Shown: positions 1-5,766 of the stretch, in pieces | Position numbering within the stretch: position 1 is the first letter of the stretch | Layout: every line of letters starts with the position of its first letter | Assembly: GCA_023452965.1 (NCBI GenBank) | Contig: JAEXUU010000630.1 | Coordinates: forward strand, 1-5,922 | DNA: 5,922 nt | Origin: Pseudomonadota bacterium | GTDB lineage: Bacteria; Pseudomonadota; Alphaproteobacteria; Rhizobiales; Beijerinckiaceae | Direction of reading: 5' to 3' | Notes under the pieces: model-generated | Database searches by the model: none | Told to the model about the DNA's origin: nothing | The model's input: the letters and a program-made list of their open reading frames with translations, nothing else | Program-made: the position numbers and the translations under genes

Positions 1-419
1 CGGTGATGGGCGCGCTCGGCGAGGCCGACCCGGCCGAGCGCGGCGAGCGCCCGCTCGCGACGCGCCTTGCGGTCGACTCCGGCATAGACCATCGGCAACT
101 CGACATTGGCGCAGGCATCGACGCGCGGCAGCAGGTTGAACTGCTGGAAGACGAAGCCGAGCTTGCGGTTGCGCAGTTCGGCGAGCCCGTCGCCCGAAAG
201 CGTCTCGACCTCGACGCCGTCGAGCCGGTACTGGCCGCCGGTCGGCCGGTCGAGGCAGCCGATCAGGTTCATGAAGGTCGACTTGCCGGAGCCGGAGGGC
301 CCCATCACCGCGACGAGATCGCCGGTCTCGATGTCGAGGTTGATCCGGTCGAGCGCGGTGACGCGGCCGGAATCGAGGTCGTAGACCCGGGAGAGCGCGC
401 GTGCCTCGATCAGGGCCAT
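1..419 (-). CDS. macB: MacB/LolD-type ABC transporter ATP-binding protein, N-terminal part (runs off window)
   Basis: This is the ATPase of an ABC exporter that would energise the adaptor encoded just upstream. Only the first 139 codons are present and the frame is open to the window edge. The protein begins MALIEARALSRVY. A Walker A motif GPSGSGKST lies at residues 40-48 and a Q-loop in GFVFQQFNLLPR (Q92). The stretch VELPMVYAGV, followed by an Arg-rich helix and VGLAERAHH, is typical of the MacB/LolD/YknY subfamily just before its LSGGQ signature, which lies outside the window. The ATG at 417-419 is 10 bases after the macA stop, with GAGG 8 bases upstream, so the two genes are almost certainly co-transcribed. 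Whether this is a full MacB (ATPase fused to four membrane helices) or a separate ATPase with its own permease cannot be seen. The subfamily call is firm; the gene symbol rests on the pairing with macA. Confidence 0.92.
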   Translation of the reverse strand, partial: MALIEARALSRVYDLDSGRVTALDRINLDIETGDLVAVMGPSGSGKSTFMNLIGCLDRPTGGQYRLDGVEVETLSGDGLAELRNRKLGFVFQQFNLLPRVDACANVELPMVYAGVDRKARRERALAALGRVGLAERAHH

Positions 420-427
420 CGCCGGCG

Positions 428-431
428 CCTC
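428..431 (-). promoter_or_regulatory. Ribosome binding site of macB, overlapping the macA stop codon
   Basis: On the minus strand GAGG lies 8 bases before the ATG at 417-419. Its first two bases are the last two of the macA TGA stop (430-432). This supports the chosen macB start and suggests translational coupling of adaptor and ATPase. Confidence 0.6.
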
Positions 432-2079
432 AGAACAGCCGCGGGCCGCGCGGCGCGGGGCCACGGCTCGCCGGCGTCGGCTCGGCGCCACGCGGGCCGC
501 CGCCGACCACGACCTGCGTGTTCTCGGCGATCTCGGCGGCGGGTAGTATCTGGGTGAAGGCGCCGTCGCTCGGGCCGAGCCGGACCGCGAGCGGCTTGGG
601 CTGGCCGTCGCCATCGAGCACATAGACGCGGCCGGGGGCGAAGTCCTGCGCCGCCGGGCGCCCTTCCTGCATCAAGGCCTCGAACTTGGCGCGGCGCTCG
701 GGATCGAGCACCGCGGCGATCTTGCTGCGCATCTCCTCGCGGGCGGCGCGGAAGGCGGCGCGGCGCTCTTCCTCTGAGAGCCCGGCGGTCGGGCGCCGGC
801 CTTCGCCGCGCCGCTCGGCGAAGATCGCGGCGATCGCCTGCTTCTGCTCCGGCGTCGGCTGCACTTCCTCCTCGATGCGCTCGCGCAACGCGCCGGCGGC
901 ACGGTTCCCGCCGCCGCGAGCGGCCGGCGCCTCGGCGGGGAGGGCGGTCGGGCCGCCGAGCGGGCGGAAGCGCAGGGCGGCGTTCGGCACGCGCAGCACG
1001 TCCTGCCGGTCGTCGGTGACGATCTGGACATTGGCGGTCATGCCCGGCAGCAGCGCGAGGTCGCGGTTCTCGACACGCACCACGCCGGTGTAGGTGACGA
1101 CATTCTGGATGGTCTGGGCGCCGAGACGCACCATCTCGACCTTCCCCTGGAAGCTGCGGTTCGGATAGGCGTTGACGCCGAAGGAGACGGTCTGGCCGGT
1201 CTTGAGGCGCCCGACATCGGCCTCGTCGATATTGGCGTAGATGTCGATGATGCGGAGGTCCTGGGCGATCTGGAACAGCTCCGGCGCCGAGAGTGAGGCG
1301 GCGACGGTCTGGCCGAGATTGACCTGACGCTGGACGACGACGCCGTCGACCGGCGAGCGGATATCGGTGCGCTCGAGATCGATCAGGATGTCCTTCAGCT
1401 TGGCCTCGCGCTGGGAGATCAGCGCCTCGCCGGACTGGACCTGCCCTTCGGCGAGCGAGATATCGGCATCGAGCCCGCTGATCTCGGCCTTGAGCGAGGC
1501 GATCTGGGCTTCGTTGGAGGCGAGCGTCGCGGTCTGGATCTCGACCTGGGTGCGGGCGCTGTCGAGGCCCTGCTGGGCGCCGGCGCCGCGGGTGAAGAGC
1601 TCGTTCTGGGGGTCGAAGGTGCGCTTGGCGTCGGTGAGCTGCGCCTTGGTGCGGTCGCGCTGTGCTTCAAGATCCTTGACGGTGGAATCCGCCTTGGTGC
1701 GGGCGACCCTGGCGCGCTCCAGCTGGGGGCGCTTGACGACGAGATCGGCCTTGGCCTGGGAGAGGGCGGCGGCCGCGGCGTCGCGGCGGGGCTTGATCTG
1801 GTCGCTGTTCAGCCGGGCGACGATCTGGCCCGCCTTCACCTGCGAATTATAGTCGGCGAGGATCTCGACGACCTGGCCGGAGAGCATCGAGCCGACGACC
1901 ACGGTGGTGACGGGGGTCAGGGTGCCGGTGGCGCGGACTGAGGCGGTGATCTGGCCACGATCGATCGCAGCCGTGCGGTAGGCGGCGTCGTTGGCCACGC
2001 CTCCTGTCGGCCGCAGGGCCAAATAGCCGGTGGCGAGCGCTGCCGCACCGATACCGGCCCCGATCATCCAAAGACGCAA
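430..2079 (-). CDS. macA: MacA-like periplasmic adaptor (HlyD/membrane fusion family) with a Spy-like insertion
   Basis: This is the inner-membrane-anchored adaptor that would link a MacB-type ABC transporter to a TolC-like outer-membrane channel. From the chosen start it has 549 residues, long for a MacA (usually under 400). Order of parts: membrane anchor 5-22; first lipoyl half 52-90 (GQVVEILADYNSQVKAGQIV); long alpha-hairpin coiled coil about 98-237; second lipoyl half 240-270 (RSPVDGVVVQRQVNLGQTV); beta-barrel about 272-354, with the MacA-like strand NVVTYTGVV and LLPGMTANV; membrane-proximal strand 361-373. An insertion of about 109 residues (374-482) precedes resumption at GRVYVLDGDGQPKPLAVRLG, and a Pro/Arg/Gly-rich tail ends the protein. 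Start choice: TTG at 2077-2079 has GAGGAGAG six bases upstream. A TTG at 2116-2118 would add 13 residues without a clear site, and the ATG at 2065-2067 is too far from it. The macB gene follows after 10 bases. The family is certain; the transported substrate is unknown. Confidence 0.93.
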   Translation of the reverse strand: MRLWMIGAGIGAAALATGYLALRPTGGVANDAAYRTAAIDRGQITASVRATGTLTPVTTVVVGSMLSGQVVEILADYNSQVKAGQIVARLNSDQIKPRRDAAAAALSQAKADLVVKRPQLERARVARTKADSTVKDLEAQRDRTKAQLTDAKRTFDPQNELFTRGAGAQQGLDSARTQVEIQTATLASNEAQIASLKAEISGLDADISLAEGQVQSGEALISQREAKLKDILIDLERTDIRSPVDGVVVQRQVNLGQTVAASLSAPELFQIAQDLRIIDIYANIDEADVGRLKTGQTVSFGVNAYPNRSFQGKVEMVRLGAQTIQNVVTYTGVVRVENRDLALLPGMTANVQIVTDDRQDVLRVPNAALRFRPLGGPTALPAEAPAARGGGNRAAGALRERIEEEVQPTPEQKQAIAAIFAERRGEGRRPTAGLSEEERRAAFRAAREEMRSKIAAVLDPERRAKFEALMQEGRPAAQDFAPGRVYVLDGDGQPKPLAVRLGPSDGAFTQILPAAEIAENTQVVVGGGPRGAEPTPASRGPAPRGPRLF

Positions 2080-2085
2080 TTTCCA

Positions 2086-2093
2086 CTCTCCTC
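2086..2093 (-). promoter_or_regulatory. Ribosome binding site that decides the macA TTG start
   Basis: GAGGAGAG on the minus strand is followed by the six-base spacer TGGAAA and then TTG. It is the strongest Shine-Dalgarno-like match in the window. It favours TTG at 2079 over the TTG at 2118 and the ATG at 2067. Confidence 0.7.
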
Positions 2094-2097
2094 GGCA

Positions 2098-2116
2098 GGC
2101 GGGACGCAGCCCCGCC
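2098..2116 (-). other. Small GC-rich hairpin in the macA leader
   Basis: GGCGGG (2098-2103) and CCCGCC (2111-2116) can pair as a perfect 6-bp stem around a 7-base loop. On the minus strand the stem ends 4 bases before the ribosome binding site of macA (2086-2093). It could limit access to the site or be chance in GC-rich DNA. There is no T-run after it, so it is not a convincing terminator. Confidence 0.3.
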
Positions 2117-2150
2117 AAGTTCGCAACATGCCAGAATCGGCGCGGAGAGA

Positions 2151-2162
2151 CGAGTTAACTCG
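2151..2162. promoter_or_regulatory. Perfect 12-base palindrome CGAGTTAACTCG upstream of macA
   Basis: The sequence CGAGTTAACTCG reads identically on both strands and lies in the 110-base gap between the patatin stop and the macA start, 72 bases before the macA TTG. Its position and symmetry fit an operator for a dimeric regulator, and its AT core stands out in GC-rich DNA. I can assign no regulator, and no good sigma-70 promoter is visible next to it. Confidence 0.3.
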
Positions 2163-2189
2163 CGGCAATGTTGGAGAAAGCCGGCAGTC

Positions 2190-4022
2190 TCAGTTGCTGA
2201 TCCAGATTTCGAGGGAGTTGTCTGGGATTATGTTGAGGCGTTTCACCGCGATCCGGGCGGGTACGATGCCGGTCTTCATGACGTCCTCCGCCAGATCCTC
2301 GGCGACCTTCCGCTCCGTGCCCGGGCCATAACGGATCTCGTTGAGCCCGGCCGAGCGGCCTGTTCGCTCGCCGCCTTGCTCGGAACCGGGCGCCGTCCAT
2401 CCGAAGTCACGGATCCTGGCTCCGAATCCCTTCATCTGGTCGCGCGTCAGGCTGCCAGCGAACTGGATCCAGACGGTGTAGCGACTGCGGGCGGGCCGGG
2501 CCGCGGCGGCAGCCGCCGGGGCGGGAGCGTCGTCGACGGCCTGTGGGGCGGAGGTCGGTACGGATGGTGTCGCGGGCGACGGGGGCGCGCGGCCGACAGC
2601 CAGGGCTGTGCCGAGAGCAGAAAGATGCGCTGCATTGTTCCGCTCGAGACGCACGACATCTTGCGTGAGCAGCGCCACCCTCGCCGTGGCGGCTTTGTAG
2701 TTTGCGATCTCGTCGCCGACCTTGCTGTAGACAAGATTGATTCCGGCGGCCGTGAGCCAGATCGCGAGGCCAAAGACCGCGACCAGCCCGAAGCTCGCCC
2801 AATCCCTGGTGCTCACGCGCCTCAGCCGGGTCGTGCCACCGCGCCGTGCCACTTCCTCGGCTTCCGACCGGCGCGTGGCGGCCCCGGCGAGGTTCAACTG
2901 CCGTGCGTAGAGTTCGAGCGGGTCCGGCGGCAGCTTCATTTCGTAGCGCATGACATCGCGGCCATGGGTGACGAGCATGTCGACCTCCTGCTTCGAGAAG
3001 CGGTCGAGATCGGTGCGGATGTTCTGCAGCCGGCTCTGGGTCGTTTCGAGCTGCGCGGAAGCCTTGGTGATGCGTCCGATCGAGACGCGCGCGACCCGGC
3101 GCTGCGAGCGCATGGTCTTGACGTTGACGAGCGTCGCCTTCGCGTTGCGGCGCATCAGGACGTCAGTGGCACGGACATTGCGCTTGATGATGCCGCTGAA
3201 ATCGTCGCGGATCGCCGAATTGAAGGTGCCGCCGGCATCGCTGATGAGCACGGCGTCGATCTGCGGCTCCTTCCCCTCCTGCTCCTTCCTGATTCCGTCG
3301 AGGGTGGCGAATTTCTCGAATCCGAGATTGTCGAAGACGCCACCATCGGTGAGGGCGATGGTGCTGAACCCGCCCTCCGAGGCGCGGCCTATGCGGTCCC
3401 AGGTCAGGCGCAGCGGTGGGAAAAGCGGTGGAAAGGCGCTCGACGCAGCCACTGCGTAGCTCAGGCGAATATTGTCGCCGGGATAGGGGACGGGGGTGGT
3501 GGTGTAGCCGTAGCCGTCCTCGTCCGGCTTCTCGCTGTGCACGGTGAAGTCGTCGTCGGAGAAGCTGCAGAGGTCACCGGTGTTGAAGCTCGTCGCCAGC
3601 ACGTAGAACTTGGGGGCCGAGGGGTGTTTAAGCCTGCAACTGAGCAAGGTTTCAGCGCCGAACAGGCGCTCATACTGCTTCTGCAGCAAATCGCTCCGGC
3701 CATAGCCGAGAAGCCAGCTGCCCAGCAGCCAGCGCCGCAGCACGCGGTTGCGGATATCCCAGTCGCCGATGCCGCGCAGCTCGGCGCAGGCTGCAGCGAA
3801 CTCCTTGTCAGTACCGACGTAGCGCGACCAGTTCAGGGCGAGATGCCCGGCGGTGATGCTGCCGCCGGAAACCGAATAGACCTCGCGCACGCGGTCGAGC
3901 AGGCCAGCCTCGCGCAGCGCCGTGATCACCCCGAGATGGAAGAAGGTCGCCCGCAGGCCGCCGCCCGACAAGCAAAGTGCGATGCTCTCAGGCGCGCTCT
4001 GATCGTTGCCGAATGCTTCCAT
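2190..4022 (-). CDS. Patatin-like phospholipase with one membrane helix and a C-terminal, probably periplasmic, domain
   Basis: This is a predicted lipid acyl hydrolase of 610 residues. The N-terminal patatin domain (about 13-350) has the oxyanion loop SGGGLR (19-24), the nucleophile motif SVSGG with Ser52 (a GxSxG variant with Ser in the first place), and the catalytic Asp226 in LTDGGVFDNLG, so the Ser-Asp dyad is intact. A helical stretch follows, then one membrane helix at about 408-432 (FGLVAVFGLAIWLTAAGINL) preceded by RLRR and then TRDW. Next are a short coiled coil (434-465), a Pro/Ala-rich linker (477-511), and a C-terminal domain (513-610) with VWIQFAGSLTRDQ, LNEIRYG and a terminal LEIWISN. 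With no signal peptide and basic residues before the helix, the lipase domain should be cytoplasmic and the C-terminal domain periplasmic. Start: ATG at 4020-4022 has GGGGGAG 7 bases upstream; a TTG at 4055 would add 11 residues. It lies 72 bases after the amidase gene. Substrate and role are unknown. Confidence 0.9.
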   Translation of the reverse strand: MEAFGNDQSAPESIALCLSGGGLRATFFHLGVITALREAGLLDRVREVYSVSGGSITAGHLALNWSRYVGTDKEFAAACAELRGIGDWDIRNRVLRRWLLGSWLLGYGRSDLLQKQYERLFGAETLLSCRLKHPSAPKFYVLATSFNTGDLCSFSDDDFTVHSEKPDEDGYGYTTTPVPYPGDNIRLSYAVAASSAFPPLFPPLRLTWDRIGRASEGGFSTIALTDGGVFDNLGFEKFATLDGIRKEQEGKEPQIDAVLISDAGGTFNSAIRDDFSGIIKRNVRATDVLMRRNAKATLVNVKTMRSQRRVARVSIGRITKASAQLETTQSRLQNIRTDLDRFSKQEVDMLVTHGRDVMRYEMKLPPDPLELYARQLNLAGAATRRSEAEEVARRGGTTRLRRVSTRDWASFGLVAVFGLAIWLTAAGINLVYSKVGDEIANYKAATARVALLTQDVVRLERNNAAHLSALGTALAVGRAPPSPATPSVPTSAPQAVDDAPAPAAAAAARPARSRYTVWIQFAGSLTRDQMKGFGARIRDFGWTAPGSEQGGERTGRSAGLNEIRYGPGTERKVAEDLAEDVMKTGIVPARIAVKRLNIIPDNSLEIWISN

Positions 4023-4049
4023 GAGAAAGCTCCCCCGCGCGAGAAAGCT
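4023..4049. repeat. Direct 9-base repeat GAGAAAGCT just upstream of the patatin start
   Basis: GAGAAAGCT occurs at 4023-4031 and again at 4041-4049, 18 bases apart (minus strand AGCTTTCTC). The inner copy overlaps the ribosome binding site and spacer. It could be a regulator half-site pair or a small tandem duplication; the repeat itself is directly visible. Confidence 0.45.
4030..4036 (-). promoter_or_regulatory. Ribosome binding site of the patatin gene
   Basis: GGGGGAG is followed by a 7-base spacer and the ATG at 4020-4022. The upstream TTG at 4053-4055 has only a weak GAAGAT further away, so the ATG is preferred. Confidence 0.55.
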
Positions 4050-4094
4050 TACCAAACGTCACTATCTTCAACAACAACGCTTGCTGTGGCGGCT

Positions 4095-4883
4095 CTACGC
4101 CGTCCGCGCTTCCTGTGTCAGCGCCAGGAGGTCGCGTAGCGTCGTGATGGTCGAGCCATCGGCGACGCCGTCGATCTTCTGTGGCCGCCAATGGCGCTGG
4201 AAGGCGGCGACGACGGCCTCGAAGCGCTCGTCATAGATCCCGTCGACCGAGACGCCGTAGCCGAGCATGGCGAACATCGCCTGCAGGGCCTCGACCGGCG
4301 GGCCGGCATCGCCGCGGGCGAAGAAGCGGCCGCCCTTGATCGGCGCCGGCTCGACCCAGATGCCGACGCCGCCTTCGGCGAAGCGACGCCAGGGAAACTT
4401 CTCGCCGGGATCGATCTTGCGGCCGGGCGCGATGTCGGAATGGGCGAGCACGCGCTCGGGCGGGATTTGCCAGCGCTCGCAGATGTCGCGGCAGAGGTTC
4501 AGCGTCGCAGTAAGCTGTTCCTCCGGGAAGTCGGGAAGGCCGCCGGGATGGCCGGGATTGGCGATCTCGATGCCGATCGAGGCGGAGTTGAGATCGGTCT
4601 CGCCGGCCCAGTGCGAGGCGCCGGCATGCCAGGCGCGGCGCTCCTCGGGCACGAGCTGGAGGATGTGGCCGTTCTCGAAGACGAAGTAGTGGCAGGAAAC
4701 CTGGGCGATCGGGTTGCACAGCCATTGCAGTGCCTCGCCGGTGTCGGGCATGCCGGTATAGTGCAGGATCAGCGTGTCCGGGCGGCGATCGGTTGATCCG
4801 TCGCGGAATTTGCGCTCGCCATGGTTGGGCGAGGGGAAGACCTTGGCGGCGAAGTGGCTGTCGGGCTTGGTCGTGACGCTCAT
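4095..4883 (-). CDS. N-acetylmuramoyl-L-alanine amidase (Amidase_2) with peptidoglycan-binding domain
   Basis: This zinc amidase of 262 residues is predicted to cut the bond between N-acetylmuramic acid and L-Ala of the stem peptide. The Amidase_2 domain (about 15-165) carries the expected zinc ligands: His41 in LILHYTG, His148 in VLAHSD and Asp158 in GRKIDPG. Lys156 and Glu106 (in GIEIAN) sit at the usual active-site positions. A PG_binding_1-type domain follows (about 185-255; ARGDAGPPVEALQAMFAMLGYG, then VDGIYDERFEAVVAAFQRHW). The two-domain layout resembles E. coli AmiD rather than single-domain AmpD, but there is no signal peptide or lipobox at the N-terminus (MSVTTKPDSHFAAKVF). That leaves it open whether it acts on recycled cytoplasmic anhydro-muropeptides or reaches the periplasm another way. 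Its ATG overlaps the stop of the djlA-like gene (ATGA, 4880-4883), and no good independent ribosome binding site is seen, so translation is probably coupled. Confidence 0.95.
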   Translation of the reverse strand: MSVTTKPDSHFAAKVFPSPNHGERKFRDGSTDRRPDTLILHYTGMPDTGEALQWLCNPIAQVSCHYFVFENGHILQLVPEERRAWHAGASHWAGETDLNSASIGIEIANPGHPGGLPDFPEEQLTATLNLCRDICERWQIPPERVLAHSDIAPGRKIDPGEKFPWRRFAEGGVGIWVEPAPIKGGRFFARGDAGPPVEALQAMFAMLGYGVSVDGIYDERFEAVVAAFQRHWRPQKIDGVADGSTITTLRDLLALTQEARTA

Positions 4884-5626
4884 GCCGGCGCAGCCAGGCG
4901 GCCAGCGAGGCCGCGCTCCTTCTGGATCGCATCCCAGGCGGCATTGATCGCGGCCAGCCGGCGCGTCGCGATGCAGATGGCCTCCTCGGGCAATCCGCGG
5001 GCGATCTCGCGATCGGGATGGTTCTCGACCACCAGAGCGCGATGCAGCTTGCGGATCTCGGCGTCGCTCATCTCGCGGCTGGCGCCGAGCACGAGATAAG
5101 GATCGTCGCGGCGGCGGACATGGCGTGCCTCGATGCGGGCGAAGCCGGCCTCGTCGATGCCGAAGATCATCGCGACGTCGTGCAGATAGTCGTGCTCGCG
5201 CTCATGGATCGCGCCGTCGGCGGCAGCGATCAGGAAAAGCCCGTCGAGCACGTCCTCGAGCAGGGCCGGCTCCTCGCGGAAGCTCTCGGCGATCTGGCTG
5301 GCATAGGCCTCGAAGCCGGCGCTGGTCTGCTTGGCGAGGTCGAACAGGCGCTCGATATGGCCCTGCTCGTCGGCTGGCACCGTGACGATGCGGCGGAAGG
5401 CAGCGACCTCGTCGCGCGTCACCACCCCGTCGGCGCGCGCCATCTTGGCGGCGAGCGCGACGAGACCCGTGGTGAAGATGAGCTGGCGGGGCGCCGGACC
5501 GAAGGGCGCTCCCTCGCGGTCGACCAGGACATGGCCGGCGAGCGCGCCGACGAGCGCTCCGAGCGGCCCGCCGAGCGCAAAGCCGAGGCCTCCGCCCCCC
5601 AATGCGCCCCAGTGGAATGATTTCAT
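4880..5626 (-). CDS. djlA: DjlA-like membrane-anchored J-domain protein (TerB + DnaJ)
   Basis: This is a predicted inner-membrane co-chaperone that would stimulate DnaK ATPase activity at the membrane. It has 248 residues, close to E. coli DjlA. The N-terminus (7-35) is a glycine-rich hydrophobic segment (GALGGGGLGFALGGPLGAL), compatible with a membrane helix that dimerises through small residues as in DjlA. A TerB-like helical domain spans about 48-165, with its two acidic repeats at KMARADGVVTRDE and AAADGAIHEREHD. The C-terminal J-domain (about 174-238) opens with DPYLVLGAS and contains the essential HPD at 203-205, so it should be active. The stop codon overlaps the amidase start. The ATG at 5624-5626 has only a weak site upstream (GGGACGGG region). 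Domain order and length make the identification firm; the client proteins are unknown. Confidence 0.92.
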   Translation of the reverse strand: MKSFHWGALGGGGLGFALGGPLGALVGALAGHVLVDREGAPFGPAPRQLIFTTGLVALAAKMARADGVVTRDEVAAFRRIVTVPADEQGHIERLFDLAKQTSAGFEAYASQIAESFREEPALLEDVLDGLFLIAAADGAIHEREHDYLHDVAMIFGIDEAGFARIEARHVRRRDDPYLVLGASREMSDAEIRKLHRALVVENHPDREIARGLPEEAICIATRRLAAINAAWDAIQKERGLAGRLAAPA

Positions 5627-5659
5627 CGTTCAACCCGTCCCGGTGCAGGACGCGAAACG

Positions 5660-5721
5660 GTGGGAACCGGTCTTCCGCATGAAGCCCGATCTAAAGCATC
5701 GTGCCGAAAAGCGATATCCAC
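5660..5721. repeat. Imperfect palindromic intergenic element (26-base arms, 10-base centre)
   Basis: The left arm 5660-5685 (GTGGGAACCGG... GAAGC) and the right arm 5696-5721 (GCATCGTGCCG... ATCCAC) are reverse complements at 18 of 26 positions without gaps, around the centre CCGATCTAAA. The wording, with GTGGGAACCGG on one side and GCATCGTGCCGAAAAG on the other, matches my memory of short palindromic repeats dispersed between genes in Rhizobiales genomes. The repeated nature cannot be shown from one window. It lies 34 bases upstream of the djlA start and could fold as RNA. Confidence 0.6.
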
Positions 5722-5766
5722 TTTATGGACGAAAGCCGGTGCTGCGACAAAGCGGCAGCAACAAGG

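Noticed and set aside
3..557. 184-codon plus-strand open frame at the left edge
   Set aside because: It is antisense to the ABC ATPase, which has Walker A and Q-loop motifs, and to the end of macA.
2128..2331. 67-codon plus-strand frame across the patatin/macA gap
   Set aside because: Mostly antisense to the patatin C-terminus; no ribosome binding site or recognisable sequence.
2190..4022. Assignment of the patatin gene to a CBASS or other named defence system
   Set aside because: No nucleotide cyclase, ubiquitin-like, TIR, HORMA or helicase partner is present; both neighbours are envelope genes.
4040..4090. AT-richer stretch before the patatin gene as a promoter (TTGTTG ... GGTAAG)
   Set aside because: Neither hexamer is a convincing match at proper spacing; a promoter here is possible but not supported.
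2376..4139. 587-codon open frame on the plus strand
   Set aside because: It is antisense to the patatin gene, whose catalytic motifs are clear. The translation is low-complexity Ala/Gly/Arg-rich with no recognisable domain, as expected opposite a high-GC gene.
4191..4796. 201-codon plus-strand open frame opposite the amidase
   Set aside because: The minus-strand frame has all zinc ligands; this one shows only shadow composition.
5018..5620. 200-codon plus-strand open frame opposite djlA
   Set aside because: The minus strand encodes TerB and J domains with HPD; the plus frame has no domain features.
5680..5725. Possible sigma-70 promoter for djlA with TTTAGA as -10
   Set aside because: The hexamer 17 bases upstream is nothing like TTGACA, and the region is better explained by the palindromic element.
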